Source: Halanaeroarchaeum sp. HSR-CO
GTDB taxonomy: Archaea; Halobacteriota; Halobacteria; Halobacteriales; Halobacteriaceae
Length of the DNA: 34,990 nt
NCBI RefSeq assembly: GCF_024972755.1
Contig: NZ_CP087725.1
Coordinates: forward strand, 1-34,990
Reading direction: 5' to 3'
Positions 8,503 to 16,077 of the stretch are shown piece by piece. The position numbers and the translations under genes were made by a program. Each line of letters opens with the position of its first letter. Positions within the stretch are counted from its first letter, which is position 1. The notes beneath the pieces were generated by a model that made no database searches, was not told where the DNA came from, and saw only the letters and a program-made list of their open reading frames with translations.

Positions 8503-9333
8503 TCAGTCACGGACTGTGAATTCGAGCTGAGTATTGATCTTTTTCAGGATAGTGCGGTAGTCTCCGTCTTGAAACCCAAATTCATCCATCAATGCTTGAT
8601 ATCGTTCCTTACTTCGCAATCGATCAAGTTCGACATCTCTCCCGTCTTTTAGCAACTCGAACTTTTCTTTCGCATCATACTCTTGGTATACTCTATCACA
8701 GAGGACCAAGGCGATCTTCTCAATTTTTCGCTGAGATCCAAACTCCTCAAATGACAGGTTCTTCATTACCTTTCGGACATGCCCTATCATGTAGTCTGGA
8801 AGATCCAATCTCTTCGCGACACTCTCAGTTCGATGGATTTTGAACTCGTGTGATTGCTGTTTCCTGTAATTCTGGTCGTAGCGACCTCTGTCCAAGCGCT
8901 GGAGCCTCTCCCATCGCCGATGAGTATATCGTATCGGTCGGTCGGCAGAATACCGATCCTCCAACCGTTCAACAGGGTCAAAGGTAGATCCGACATATGA
9001 GGCGTTCCGTCTCCTTCTCGCTGAAACGCTCGATTCGACGGAGCCATATACAGAGTTGACTTCCCCTCCATTCTCTCGACCGTCGATATCAGTGGCTTTC
9101 TGGGATTTATTATCCGTTATGTCGGATTGGTTTCCCCAATCGAGAAAGTACCCCTCTGGGATGTCTCTGCTACTAGAATCGACGATATCAGGTTCCTTAT
9201 CGATCTCTTCTCTTGGGTTGGTTGTCGGGGCAATGTTCGAAGCATAGGCCGCATGGAATGCGGTCGGTGAGCCACGTTCCTCTCCTTCAGAGGAATCCGC
9301 ATCCTCCGACATTGGAAAATCATCATTCTCCAT
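8503..9333 (-). CDS. Cyclin-fold-like protein resembling haloarchaeal 'RNA polymerase subunit epsilon'
   Basis: A 276-residue protein. The first 125 residues are acidic, serine-rich and probably disordered. The second half is a helical domain beginning RRWERLQRLDRGRYDQNYRK and continuing with SVAKRLDLPDYMIGHVRKVM. This resembles the TFB-like (cyclin-fold) proteins called RNA polymerase subunit epsilon in haloarchaea, so a transcription-associated role is possible. The match is from memory of the family and moderate. The ATG at 9333 opens the longest frame. A TATA-like GTATAAGT on this strand (about 9337-9344) lies too close to it and fits better with the in-frame ATG at 9312 as a leaderless start. 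The gene is divergent from the small membrane protein gene at 9412 and convergent with the CoiA-like gene across the repeat cluster. Confidence 0.7.
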   Translation of the reverse strand: MENDDFPMSEDADSSEGEERGSPTAFHAAYASNIAPTTNPREEIDKEPDIVDSSSRDIPEGYFLDWGNQSDITDNKSQKATDIDGRENGGEVNSVYGSVESSVSARRRRNASYVGSTFDPVERLEDRYSADRPIRYTHRRWERLQRLDRGRYDQNYRKQQSHEFKIHRTESVAKRLDLPDYMIGHVRKVMKNLSFEEFGSQRKIEKIALVLCDRVYQEYDAKEKFELLKDGRDVELDRLRSKERYQALMDEFGFQDGDYRTILKKINTQLEFTVRD

Positions 9334-9411
9334 CCTACTTATACATCAACCGTCTGCCGGCACTCTGCGCTCACTAGGCTGGGGTGCAGCGCACTTGCGC
9401 TCTCCACAGCC

Positions 9412-9717
9412 ATGATTAACGACAAATCACAGACCGTCCAGAGATATCGAGATAGGCTGAGACATCCCAGTCAACAAGTACGGATCATCGCTCTCAGTCT
9501 GCTGAAGATAGCCATTCTGGCGTACGATTTATCGAAGCTACTTATCGTTGGATTACAATACCAACTTATCCTCGCGATCGTGCTAACACAGATTGGGACG
9601 ACACCGTGGCTCTATACCGCTACGATAGTTCGAACTATACGAGGATATCCACGGAATCCTGTAACGGAGCTCACGGATGCAATCACATCCACGACCGATC
9701 TCACAGACTACCTCTAA
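9412..9717 (+). CDS. Small hypothetical membrane protein
   Basis: A 101-residue frame from the ATG at 9412. The centre (about residues 23-60) is rich in Leu, Ile and Ala and could hold one or two membrane segments; the flanks are charged and the tail is acidic (ELTDAITSTTDLTDYL). I do not recognise a family. There is no clear TATA box upstream, and the 78 bases separating it from the divergent gene are GC-rich. Its acidic tail and hydrophobic core argue for a real gene, but the evidence is thin. Confidence 0.45.
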   Translation: MINDKSQTVQRYRDRLRHPSQQVRIIALSLLKIAILAYDLSKLLIVGLQYQLILAIVLTQIGTTPWLYTATIVRTIRGYPRNPVTELTDAITSTTDLTDYL

Positions 9718-9747
9718 TTCACCGATCCTGACCCAATACTAATTATC

Positions 9748-9765
9748 CTGAATGGAACCTATATA
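9748..9765 (+). promoter_or_regulatory. TATA box for the gene at 9791
   Basis: CCTATATAAGTAG is a strong archaeal TATA element whose downstream edge is about 30 bases before the ATG at 9791, consistent with a leaderless transcript. Confidence 0.55.
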
Positions 9766-9790
9766 AGTAGAATGCGGGGCTCTACATCAT

Positions 9791-10348
9791 ATGGGACCCC
9801 CCAGGTTTCAAGTCTGGACCAGCCCCACACACTCTCAGCGGCCAGAATTTCAGGCATTTACCTTTCCAAATCAGTTCGCGACACCCGCTCAACCAGATCG
9901 GGACGGAAAGTCCGGAAGGGTCGCTACCTCACTGAAGCCTGGCCGGTCCGATTGGTCGGGTATGCCCAGTGATCCCCACCCCAGAGCCGCGTTCACCGAC
10001 GATCTCGTCGACGAGTTGGCCGATGTCTTCGTCAAGAACCGCGGCGTCGATCGAGACGTTGCCGAGACCTACGCCGAGACAGTCCTCCGTCGTGATCGGA
10101 AGATGCGCAAGTGGCTGGTCGGGCTGCGAGCGAACGCCGTTGAGGCTGTCTACCTCAACCTCTCACTCCAGCAGTACGAGGCGTACCGTGTTCACTCCGG
10201 AGAGTACTCACCGAAGGACCAGGCGCGAATCCGCGAGGACCTGACGGCGCTGCCTTCGGATTTTGTAACTGAACGGGGTGAGGAGTGGGCGTGGCTGCAT
10301 CCGCGAGTGCGGTGGGTGAATGAAGGGGTGGATTCTACGATCCAGTAA
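9791..10348 (+). CDS. Hypothetical protein, helical C-terminal domain
   Basis: A 185-residue frame. The first 57 residues are proline- and polar-rich and look unstructured. The rest, from MPSDPHPRAAFTDDLVDELA on, is an acidic helical domain (DVFVKNRGVDRDVAETYAET, and later WLVGLRANAVEAVYLNLSLQQYEAYR). No family is recognised. The upstream TATA box at 9748-9765 supports the start at 9791. An internal ATG at 9962 would give only the structured domain and is the main alternative. Its 3' end overlaps the convergent 56-residue gene by 14 bases. Confidence 0.65.
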   Translation: MGPPRFQVWTSPTHSQRPEFQAFTFPNQFATPAQPDRDGKSGRVATSLKPGRSDWSGMPSDPHPRAAFTDDLVDELADVFVKNRGVDRDVAETYAETVLRRDRKMRKWLVGLRANAVEAVYLNLSLQQYEAYRVHSGEYSPKDQARIREDLTALPSDFVTERGEEWAWLHPRVRWVNEGVDSTIQ

Positions 10349-10505
10349 CAGCGTTGAGTCCTGCCTCAACGACGCCAAGAGTGAACTGCCCTCCATTGAA
10401 TACGATGTCTGAGACAATAATTATCGCGAGAAAGGCGAGAAAACCGCCAGCGATTGTGACTTCTGGCTCGTTGTCGCCATCGGTGTCGATCTCTCCCTCA
10501 ACCAT
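10335..10505 (-). CDS. Short single-pass membrane protein (56 residues)
   Basis: A short gene with an acidic N-terminus (MVEGEIDTDGDNEPE), one clear membrane segment (ITIAGGFLAFLAIIIV-like, about residues 17-33) and a short tail. It is supported by an excellent Shine-Dalgarno match, GGAGGTGA on this strand at about 10516-10523, correctly spaced before the ATG at 10505. A TATA-like CATATTTAAT lies at about 10547-10558. It overlaps the 3' end of the convergent gene by 14 bases. Function unknown; small one-pass proteins of this kind are common on haloarchaeal plasmids and viruses. Confidence 0.65.
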   Translation of the reverse strand: MVEGEIDTDGDNEPEVTIAGGFLAFLAIIIVSDIVFNGGQFTLGVVEAGLNAVTGS

Positions 10506-10565
10506 CTATCGTTCTCACCTCCGTTAATTTGCCATACCAGTGATGGGATTAAATATGCCCGACAA

Positions 10566-10742
10566 ATGCACATAATCTTCACAGGATCTTTGTTTCCAGC
10601 GCGAGCGACGGAGTATGGCCTCGAAGACGAGATCGACGGCTTGCTCCGCTACCTCGATACGCACGAGGAGGTCGACGACCGCCTCCCGAAGTGGGACGGG
10701 CTTCAGGAACTGGCTGCTGACTACGAGGTACCACTGCCCTGA
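10566..10742 (+). pseudogene. Possible gene remnant (58 codons)
   Basis: The frame after an ATG at 10566 becomes strongly haloarchaeal in codon use and sequence (ATEYGLEDEIDGLLRYLDTH, later DDRLPKWDGLQELAADYEVPLP). This looks like the C-terminal end of a longer acidic protein, joined to unrelated upstream bases. There is no promoter or ribosome site at a sensible distance. I read it as a truncated remnant, though a genuine short gene cannot be excluded. Confidence 0.4.
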
Positions 10743-10806
10743 GATCGAACTTCGTCACCGGTCGTGGCGTCTGCCAGACGCAAAACTGAGTTGGCGACAT
10801 CATCAT

Positions 10807-11073
10807 CTATTTAACTAAATCCTTGAATGGCGAGGACATCGATTGAGATTCGCTTTCGATGTCGCTCAGAAGGTTCGCTTTCACCGACGGTTTCCAGAGA
10901 TTGCCCTGGTTGTTGATCCAGTCGTCCTCCTGGAGCTGATTGAGAACGCGGTAAATCGTTTGGCGAGAAGGCGGCTCAGATAGACCGCGCTGAATATCGG
11001 TCACTCGAAATTCCTTCCGGCGCAGCGCCAGCTCGATCGCCCGGCTCGCGACCGCCGCAGCCCGATGAGTCAT
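10807..11073 (-). CDS. Winged-helix DNA-binding protein
   Basis: An 88-residue protein from the ATG at 11073 (MTHRAAAVASRAIELALRRK). It is almost entirely one winged helix-turn-helix: the helix pair is FRVTDIQRGLSEPPSRQTIYRVLNQL, with the recognition helix at PPSRQTIYRVLNQL, and the wing is DDWINNQGNLWKPS. It is probably a transcriptional regulator of nearby genes. The frame continues upstream to a TTG at 11103, but the ATG gives the natural domain start. The gene stands alone, upstream of a gap of about 340 bases. Its target cannot be read from the sequence. Confidence 0.75.
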   Translation of the reverse strand: MTHRAAAVASRAIELALRRKEFRVTDIQRGLSEPPSRQTIYRVLNQLQEDDWINNQGNLWKPSVKANLLSDIESESQSMSSPFKDLVK

Positions 11074-11414
11074 AAACCACAGTACGGCGTCACCATGTTT
11101 CAATGTTGGACATCTCTGAACGTGTCGAAAACAAGTACGTTGTGTAATAAAGAGTTGTGTGGTGTCATACCTTTGACCAACGCCGCCTTACTGCGATTTG
11201 TCGAATCCACTCCGCATTAGTGTAGTAATGTACAGTAGGACTCGGATTCGGAATATGGTATAAAGGAAATTGTAAGATATATTGCCATTGGAATTCCACT
11301 CACCAAGGCCCTTGAGTTTCTATCTCCATTAAAAACGTCAGAAACTGACTTGTTACTAAGCCTCAACCTCAGTCTATCTGGAAAGCCACGTAGCTGCTGG
11401 TGTAATTGACACAA
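11074..11414. other. Intergenic region, no supported gene
   Basis: About 340 bases without convincing coding character. The plus strand has a 14-codon frame from 11103 (MLDISERVENKYVV) that may be the start of a lost gene. No clear hairpin or repeat was seen. Confidence 0.4.
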
Positions 11415-11606
11415 CTACCCTAGAAGGCTGGACGCTGTCTTCCCAACCGTCACGGCTAATCCGATGATGAAGGCAACGATCACGAGAGCCGGAAGCATGT
11501 TGATGTAACCACTTGGATCGATGCCAAACAGTGCTAGAATCACCGCTCCAAAGACAGCGATGATGACAATCGACGCGAAGATCTCGTATCCAAGTTCGGC
11601 CCCCAT
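11415..11606 (-). CDS. Small two-pass membrane protein
   Basis: A 63-residue, highly hydrophobic protein with two membrane segments (about residues 8-28 and 36-56) separated by a short FGIDPSGYIN turn. The start is supported by GAGGTGA on this strand at about 11612-11618. It lies 12 bases downstream of the winged-helix gene at 11619-12263 on the same strand, so the two are probably one transcript. The 2-TM hairpin shape resembles the small partner gene at 31343-31546. A holin-like or membrane-anchor role is possible but not shown. Confidence 0.7.
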   Translation of the reverse strand: MGAELGYEIFASIVIIAVFGAVILALFGIDPSGYINMLPALVIVAFIIGLAVTVGKTASSLLG

Positions 11607-11618
11607 CTTTTCACCTCT

Positions 11619-12263
11619 TCATGCGTTGATGAGGTTCATCGCCCGTTCAGACAGTTCGTACTGGTAAGGGTTCCGGATGAACCGGATGTCGTCGTACTCT
11701 CGTCCCTTCTCGACGGCTGAATCGAACTTGATGGCAGTCACCGCTGTGCCGAGTTTGCCGATTCGGTCTAAGACGTCCCCAGACCGAAGTTCATCCTCGA
11801 CGTCATCGTGGCCGACTTCAAGGGCTTCTGCTAATGTGTCTCGGAGAACCCGAGTACCACCCGGTCTTCCACCATCTGCTACGGCTGCTGTATCGTCGCT
11901 CTTGTCGGATGGATCGTTTGCTTGCAAATCCACAATCACACGTTCGATTTCCTCCACGACGAGTCTCTCTAGGTCTTCACCGTTGACGATTTCATCGCGA
12001 CGATCGTGAATGATGAGTGTCTCTGCCCCCTCAACCCACCGATGGACCAGATCAAGATCACGTAGGTGGCGAAGACACGTACTCACGTTGTGGTCTAGAT
12101 AACTACCGAAGAGATCCTCGAACTCTGAGCGGGTTCTCGATGCATCGTTGTCCGGTACTAATCCGTCCCGGAGCATACACCGGCTGAGCTTGATTACGTC
12201 TTCTGTACTGTCCGCATTTGGCGTGCCGTCACGGATTTCCTCCGCGAGGTCTGGGATGATCAT
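11619..12263 (-). CDS. Winged-helix regulator, paralogue of the gene at 14682
   Basis: A 214-residue protein. The N-terminal part is a winged-helix segment (RSEFEDLFGSYLDHNVSTCL then RHLRDLDLVHRW). The C-terminal half aligns by eye with the protein at 14682-15794: both have RRDxIxNGE, VEExIERxI, a DGGRPG or DDGQPG turn, then LADG or LRDT segments, and end with IRFIRNPYQYELSERAMNLI versus IIFRNPAYRYRLTEFGMSLA. They are therefore paralogues; this copy lacks the extra N-terminal winged helix. Such haloarchaeal proteins are presumed transcription regulators. The downstream partner, 12 bases away, is a two-pass membrane protein. Confidence 0.75.
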   Translation of the reverse strand: MIIPDLAEEIRDGTPNADSTEDVIKLSRCMLRDGLVPDNDASRTRSEFEDLFGSYLDHNVSTCLRHLRDLDLVHRWVEGAETLIIHDRRDEIVNGEDLERLVVEEIERVIVDLQANDPSDKSDDTAAVADGGRPGGTRVLRDTLAEALEVGHDDVEDELRSGDVLDRIGKLGTAVTAIKFDSAVEKGREYDDIRFIRNPYQYELSERAMNLINA

Positions 12264-12617
12264 GTCGCAGTGGGTGTCTAGTGGATGGGCTCAGTAGCCC
12301 CAAAACCCAGGCGTCCATCTACCACCGCAAATAATACATGGACAGACCCCTCACCTTGGCTTGGGCACTACCAACCAGCCCATATGGTCGTCCCCTGGCT
12401 GGTGTCTAATCTCACTCAACCGAGTCTGCTTGGTCGGCTACCTCGGTTGAGGGGATCCTCAGCTGGGGGAGCTGGCCTTTTTGAACGCGTAGCTGGGATG
12501 AGCCACGCGTGCAACGTTATTCAGAGCATCTTACCAACATATGGGATCGAGTTTCCCAAAAGCTTTTTGCGGTGATATGGGAACCGTTCTGAATACGGAA
12601 GGGAAACACCGTACGAT
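12264..12617. other. Intergenic region with inverted repeats
   Basis: No supported gene. CTCAACCGAG at 12415-12424 pairs with CTCGGTTGAG at 12442-12451 (17-base loop), and CCAGCC near 12375-12380 pairs with GGCTGG near 12397-12402. These may act as operators or leader structures between the two divergent winged-helix genes. A 96-codon frame here (from 12285) has poor haloarchaeal character. Confidence 0.45.
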
Positions 12618-13508
12618 ATGTCCAACTCGCGGGGCCCGTCACGTCATATTACACTTGCGCAGGTCCGTGGAGCGATGCGCGGTCTACATGACGCTAATGA
12701 ACTACCCGCCACGCCTCGTGAAATCACTGAGGCGCTAGACAAGGATACAACGCCCAAGACGGTCCGCAAGCGACTCAAAGAATTACGAACGGAGGGCGAG
12801 GTCACAAAACAGGAGTCTGGTCCAGGATATGTCTGGGATCTCGTTCCTGAAGAATTCGATGCAGATGCAGATCTCACCAATCAGATTGCGGGGGTACTGC
12901 AATCGGCTGAGTTAGAGGATATCCCAACAGAGCAAGCACGATGGATCGCTGAGTCACTACCCGCATCAGATTTCTCTGACGAAAAGAAGACGGATATAGT
13001 CGAGGCAACCGATCCAAGCTTACTGTCAGATGAGGAAATTCAGTCGATTCTTGAGTTAGCGAACCCACAAATCATTTCGGAAAATAAAGTAAAACAAATC
13101 ATCGAATCAACCGAGATAGATACCGAGATTTTTTCCGATGAAATTGCAGAGGAGATCGCTCGCGAACGTTATGGATATGTACGGTCCTTCTGGGCCCACT
13201 CTTATCGACTCGGAATCCGCTTGTTGGCAGGCGCCGGTGTGTCAACTGTTTTTGGGTTCATTATACTCCTCACTGCCTTCCAGCTCGGCCCTTACAATCT
13301 GCCGAGCATCGCTGGTGTTTCTCTGCCAGCAGTAGTTATTGAATCTCAATTTGTGGGGGCGATCGCATTCATATTCGGTCTGCTGTTTTTTGGATTGGGC
13401 CTCATTTATACAATTACCGGGGTCCTGGGCCTCAGATATTCATCCGTGGACGATCCACGACCTTGGGGCGACTTTGTCATGGGTTCTCTCAGAAAATTCA
13501 TAGATTAA
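12618..13508 (+). CDS. Membrane-anchored winged-helix protein
   Basis: A 296-residue protein with an N-terminal winged helix-turn-helix (about 10-75; PATPREITEALDKDTTPKTV then RKRLKELRTEGEV) and a long acidic helical linker (about 80-185) carrying repeated short helices of the form SDEEIQSILE. Two membrane segments follow (about 198-218 and 238-263; VSTVFGFIILLTAFQL and FVGAIAFIFGLLFFGLGLIY), then a short basic tail. A DNA-binding head tethered to the membrane suggests a one-component sensor that couples membrane state to transcription. The same architecture recurs in the unrelated gene at 30795-31346. The ATG at 12618 is the first in frame. Confidence 0.72.
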   Translation: MSNSRGPSRHITLAQVRGAMRGLHDANELPATPREITEALDKDTTPKTVRKRLKELRTEGEVTKQESGPGYVWDLVPEEFDADADLTNQIAGVLQSAELEDIPTEQARWIAESLPASDFSDEKKTDIVEATDPSLLSDEEIQSILELANPQIISENKVKQIIESTEIDTEIFSDEIAEEIARERYGYVRSFWAHSYRLGIRLLAGAGVSTVFGFIILLTAFQLGPYNLPSIAGVSLPAVVIESQFVGAIAFIFGLLFFGLGLIYTITGVLGLRYSSVDDPRPWGDFVMGSLRKFID

Positions 13509-13839
13509 GTATCCTCTCTATTTTTGGCGATTTCACAGGCACATATCCCCAATATTCTGTTCCACAATCAATATCCTCTCCGTTAGTAGATAGAGTTACT
13601 TCCGGCTTTGATCGGATAACAACTCCTTGCACCCCATATCTCTCTGAGGGCGGCCCAAAGCAAGGAGACGCGAACTTACGCGTCTTCTAAAGACCGGCTC
13701 TGACGACCCCCTCGAATACGGCCAGGACATCGCTGGTAAGGACGTAGACGCTCGCGAGGTATGCTATTTATCGACAAGGGGACTGTCTCAACTGGGGTGC
13801 ATGAGCAATCGCTGGTAACTAATCTCCCCCGTGAACTAC
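13509..13839. other. Intergenic region with a short hairpin and a possible gene remnant
   Basis: A small perfect hairpin (AGACGCG/CGCGTCT) spans 13666-13685. After it the plus strand is open in one frame through about 13820 with haloarchaeal-looking sequence (KTGSDDPLEYGQDIAGKDVD then ARE), which may be a decayed gene fragment. No start or promoter is visible. Confidence 0.35.
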
Positions 13840-14418
13840 TCACAGAAGCTCTTCGACGAGATTCTCAATCTGTTGTTCGTATTCTCGTGCCGTTTCCCAT
13901 TCGTAGAGCTGGTTGTAATACTCGAAGATCTCGAATACCCCGAAGGTCTGCATCCAGCTGTATTGCTTTTTCTCGCGCTCGGGTGAGTAGGTTCGTTTCA
14001 AGATGTGTGTTTTGTCGATATATGACCGCGACTCGATCAAGAGTCCATGTTCGATTAGTGCACCACCCTGATCGTGTTCACAGACACCGAGGATGTGGTG
14101 GGTGTCATCGGCGATGAGCTTGAATTTGAGAATAGGATGAAGGTTGAGATTGGTATCGGGGAGGAAATCGTCCATCCTGTAGGCGATGGCGTCATCACCC
14201 GTATTTCGATTAATGTGTTCCTTGAGCCGGTTAACCCGGTCGACGTCACCCTCGGCGAAACTTCCCAAAATAAAAAATCGGTTATCCGCTTCCGCGGCAA
14301 TATCTACCCAGTCGGCCCGAAAATGATTGAGTCCCTCGTACTCCTCCGGCGTTAACGCCCGATAGTGATGCCGTTTTGCTCGGGCCTTGAGGTCGCTCTC
14401 CGAGGAGCTGTCCGGCAT
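13840..14418 (-). CDS. Small protein resembling nucleoside deoxyribosyltransferase / TIR-type folds
   Basis: About 192 residues from the ATG at 14418. The core runs RFFILGSFAEGD, then LKEHINRNTGDDAIAYRMDD, then KLIADDTHHILGVCEHDQGG followed by ALIEHGLLIES and KTHILKR. This is the pattern of small Rossmann-like nucleotide-cleaving folds (deoxyribosyltransferase, TIR, SLOG): a hydrophobic strand, a strand ending ADDTHHILGV, and a conserved Glu in a G-x-L-I-E-H-G helix that would be catalytic. Such domains often act as NAD- or nucleotide-degrading effectors in defence. The fold call is inferred from the pattern only. A TATA-like TTTTACTT on this strand at about 14441-14449 supports the ATG at 14418. 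The gene diverges from the winged-helix gene at 14682. Confidence 0.6.
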   Translation of the reverse strand: MPDSSSESDLKARAKRHHYRALTPEEYEGLNHFRADWVDIAAEADNRFFILGSFAEGDVDRVNRLKEHINRNTGDDAIAYRMDDFLPDTNLNLHPILKFKLIADDTHHILGVCEHDQGGALIEHGLLIESRSYIDKTHILKRTYSPEREKKQYSWMQTFGVFEIFEYYNQLYEWETAREYEQQIENLVEELL

Positions 14419-14483
14419 TACCAATTTGTTCTCGCGCGCAAGTAAAACCTTTTCGACCGTAACGGTTTAGACCAATGTGGTCA

Positions 14484-14622
14484 TCGCCGAAGCATTTATA
14501 GCTTCGGCGATTATACGCTAGCGTGAAGGCAAACAATACAACCAAAACCGACCGATACCGGTCGGATAACCCATCCCTGGCCGGTATTTCGTTACTCCCA
14601 TCTTCCATCAAGGACGGGAGTA
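14484..14622 (+). promoter_or_regulatory. Three consecutive hairpins upstream of the winged-helix gene
   Basis: A perfect 10-bp palindrome (TCGCCGAAGC/GCTTCGGCGA, 14484-14510) has a TATA-like ATTTATA as its spacer. It is followed by CCGACCG/CGGTCGG (14548-14565, 4-base spacer) and TACTCCC/GGGAGTA (14593-14622). If the spacer is the TATA box, a protein binding the first palindrome would block initiation, and the other two hairpins would lie in a leader of about 155 bases before the ATG at 14682. Pairing is seen; function is inferred. Confidence 0.5.
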
Positions 14623-14681
14623 CGACAATCCAGCGGTAGCTACAGCAGGTGCCCAAGCGACTGTAGCTGTCAATCCTAACA

Positions 14682-15794
14682 ATGGCTCACAATACGACGC
14701 ATCGGAATCAACACGATACGACCGATGCTATCGACAGTACGATTGATAACCATCGACAGCGCCTAAACGTTGTTACGCAAGAGACCCGGTTCGTCCTAAT
14801 TCAGAACATCCTCTCTCATCCGCAGCAGCTTCCCACGCTCAAAGAACTTGACTACGTAAATCCAAGCAAAAGCAAGAGCACCATCCGCGAACATCTTGAG
14901 GTGTTGATTGAGCACGGGATCGTGGAGGAACGCACTCTTTCAAAGGACAAACGCAAGCGCGACCTCCCATGGCGCTTCTACGGCCTCACCGACGTCGGTC
15001 GTGACTTGTTGGAAGAAATAGGACTGCTTGGCGCTGAGGGCACGTTGCAGGATATGTACGTGATGCTGGAAACAACGGATGAAATTGAGAAGTATGTGCA
15101 AGCCCCTCGTCCAGGGGATGAGGGTGAAGACAATGAACTGATTGGAAGCGATGCGCTTGCCGCCTACATTCAAGACAAGAAGGCAAGCGCACACAGTGTT
15201 GCTGATCAGGTCTCTGTTGCTACTGCATTGTATGAGAACAGGATCGGGCCTGAGCATGAGGGGTTGACTCGAAACGAAATAGCGGAACGGCTAGCATTCG
15301 AGTACTCGTCGCGAACCGTGCTAAACCATCTTGTTGATATTGACCTCCTCGAAAAGTTCCAGCCACCCGGTCCGTCAACGTACGTCATCAGCGAACGAAG
15401 AGATCAGATCATTAACGGTGAGGTAGAGGAGACGGTTGAAGAAGAAATCGAGCGTCTCATCGACCATATGGTGACCCATATGGATGATCGGATTGTGCCG
15501 ATGGATGATGGACAGCCAGGGGACCGGGTAGTTCTTGCAGATGGTGTTGGTCGAACAATTCGATCAATCCTATCCGAAGAATTTGATATCTCTTCAGAGA
15601 GAGTTGAGTCCTATCTCCGGGAAGAAGATCGACTGGAAAAGCTGAATCAAGCTGTCGACGCGATTGAAAAGAGTGAGGACATAGACAAAGGGGATGACTA
15701 TGGACGAATTATCTTCCGAAACCCTGCCTACCGCTACCGACTCACCGAGTTTGGGATGTCATTAGCCGAGGATGGTGTGAGTTCGGGGGATTAG
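14682..15794 (+). CDS. Two-part winged-helix regulator, paralogue of the gene at 11619
   Basis: A 370-residue protein. Residues about 25-115 form a first winged-helix (LIQNILSHPQQLPTLKELDY then SKSTIREHLEVLIEHGIVEE, wing, YGLTDVGRDLLEEIGLL). Residues about 180-245 form a second (LTRNEIAERLAFEYSSRTVL then NHLVDIDLLEKF). The last 130 residues match the C-terminal half of the protein at 11619-12263. Double winged-helix haloarchaeal proteins of this kind are presumed repressors or activators. The promoter region holds palindromes that could be its operator. Its 3' end overlaps the end of the truncated gene on the opposite strand by 53 bases, which points to a recombination joint there. Confidence 0.8.
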   Translation: MAHNTTHRNQHDTTDAIDSTIDNHRQRLNVVTQETRFVLIQNILSHPQQLPTLKELDYVNPSKSKSTIREHLEVLIEHGIVEERTLSKDKRKRDLPWRFYGLTDVGRDLLEEIGLLGAEGTLQDMYVMLETTDEIEKYVQAPRPGDEGEDNELIGSDALAAYIQDKKASAHSVADQVSVATALYENRIGPEHEGLTRNEIAERLAFEYSSRTVLNHLVDIDLLEKFQPPGPSTYVISERRDQIINGEVEETVEEEIERLIDHMVTHMDDRIVPMDDGQPGDRVVLADGVGRTIRSILSEEFDISSERVESYLREEDRLEKLNQAVDAIEKSEDIDKGDDYGRIIFRNPAYRYRLTEFGMSLAEDGVSSGD

Positions 15795-16077
15795 CGAGCC
15801 CTTCTGTAGCAAGATCCGCTTTCTTTCCGGCTTCGATATGTGAATAGTGGTCGTAGGCCATCTCCTCCGGGTTGTCGGGGAGATCTGGGCCAACCGTTTG
15901 AATGCGCTCCTCGACGGCATCCCAGTCGAGACGGACGGCAATGTCTGTCCGCGCTCGACCCGGCCCTGTCGTCCGATACGGGTACTCGCAGAGGAAGTCG
16001 TGATTCGGATACACCGACCGGAGGTACCGCATCGCGGTCTCTGTCATCTCGGGGTGATCGTTCGCGAACACAGTCAT
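15742..16077 (-). pseudogene. Truncated gene downstream of the integrase
   Basis: A 111-codon frame beginning with an ATG that overlaps the integrase stop (ATGA), so it was translationally coupled. The first 90 residues look natural and include a GRARTDIAVRL stretch reminiscent of nuclease-like cores. The last 20 (after KKADLATEG) lose that character and run antisense into the gene at 14682-15794. I infer that the original 3' part was lost at a joint near 15790-15820. GC content also drops sharply there, going from the integrase side to the other. Confidence 0.55.

Noticed and set aside
12285-12575. 96-codon frame on the plus strand
   Set aside because: Rich in Pro, Trp and Ser without acidic character; it spans inverted repeats and has no promoter or ribosome site.
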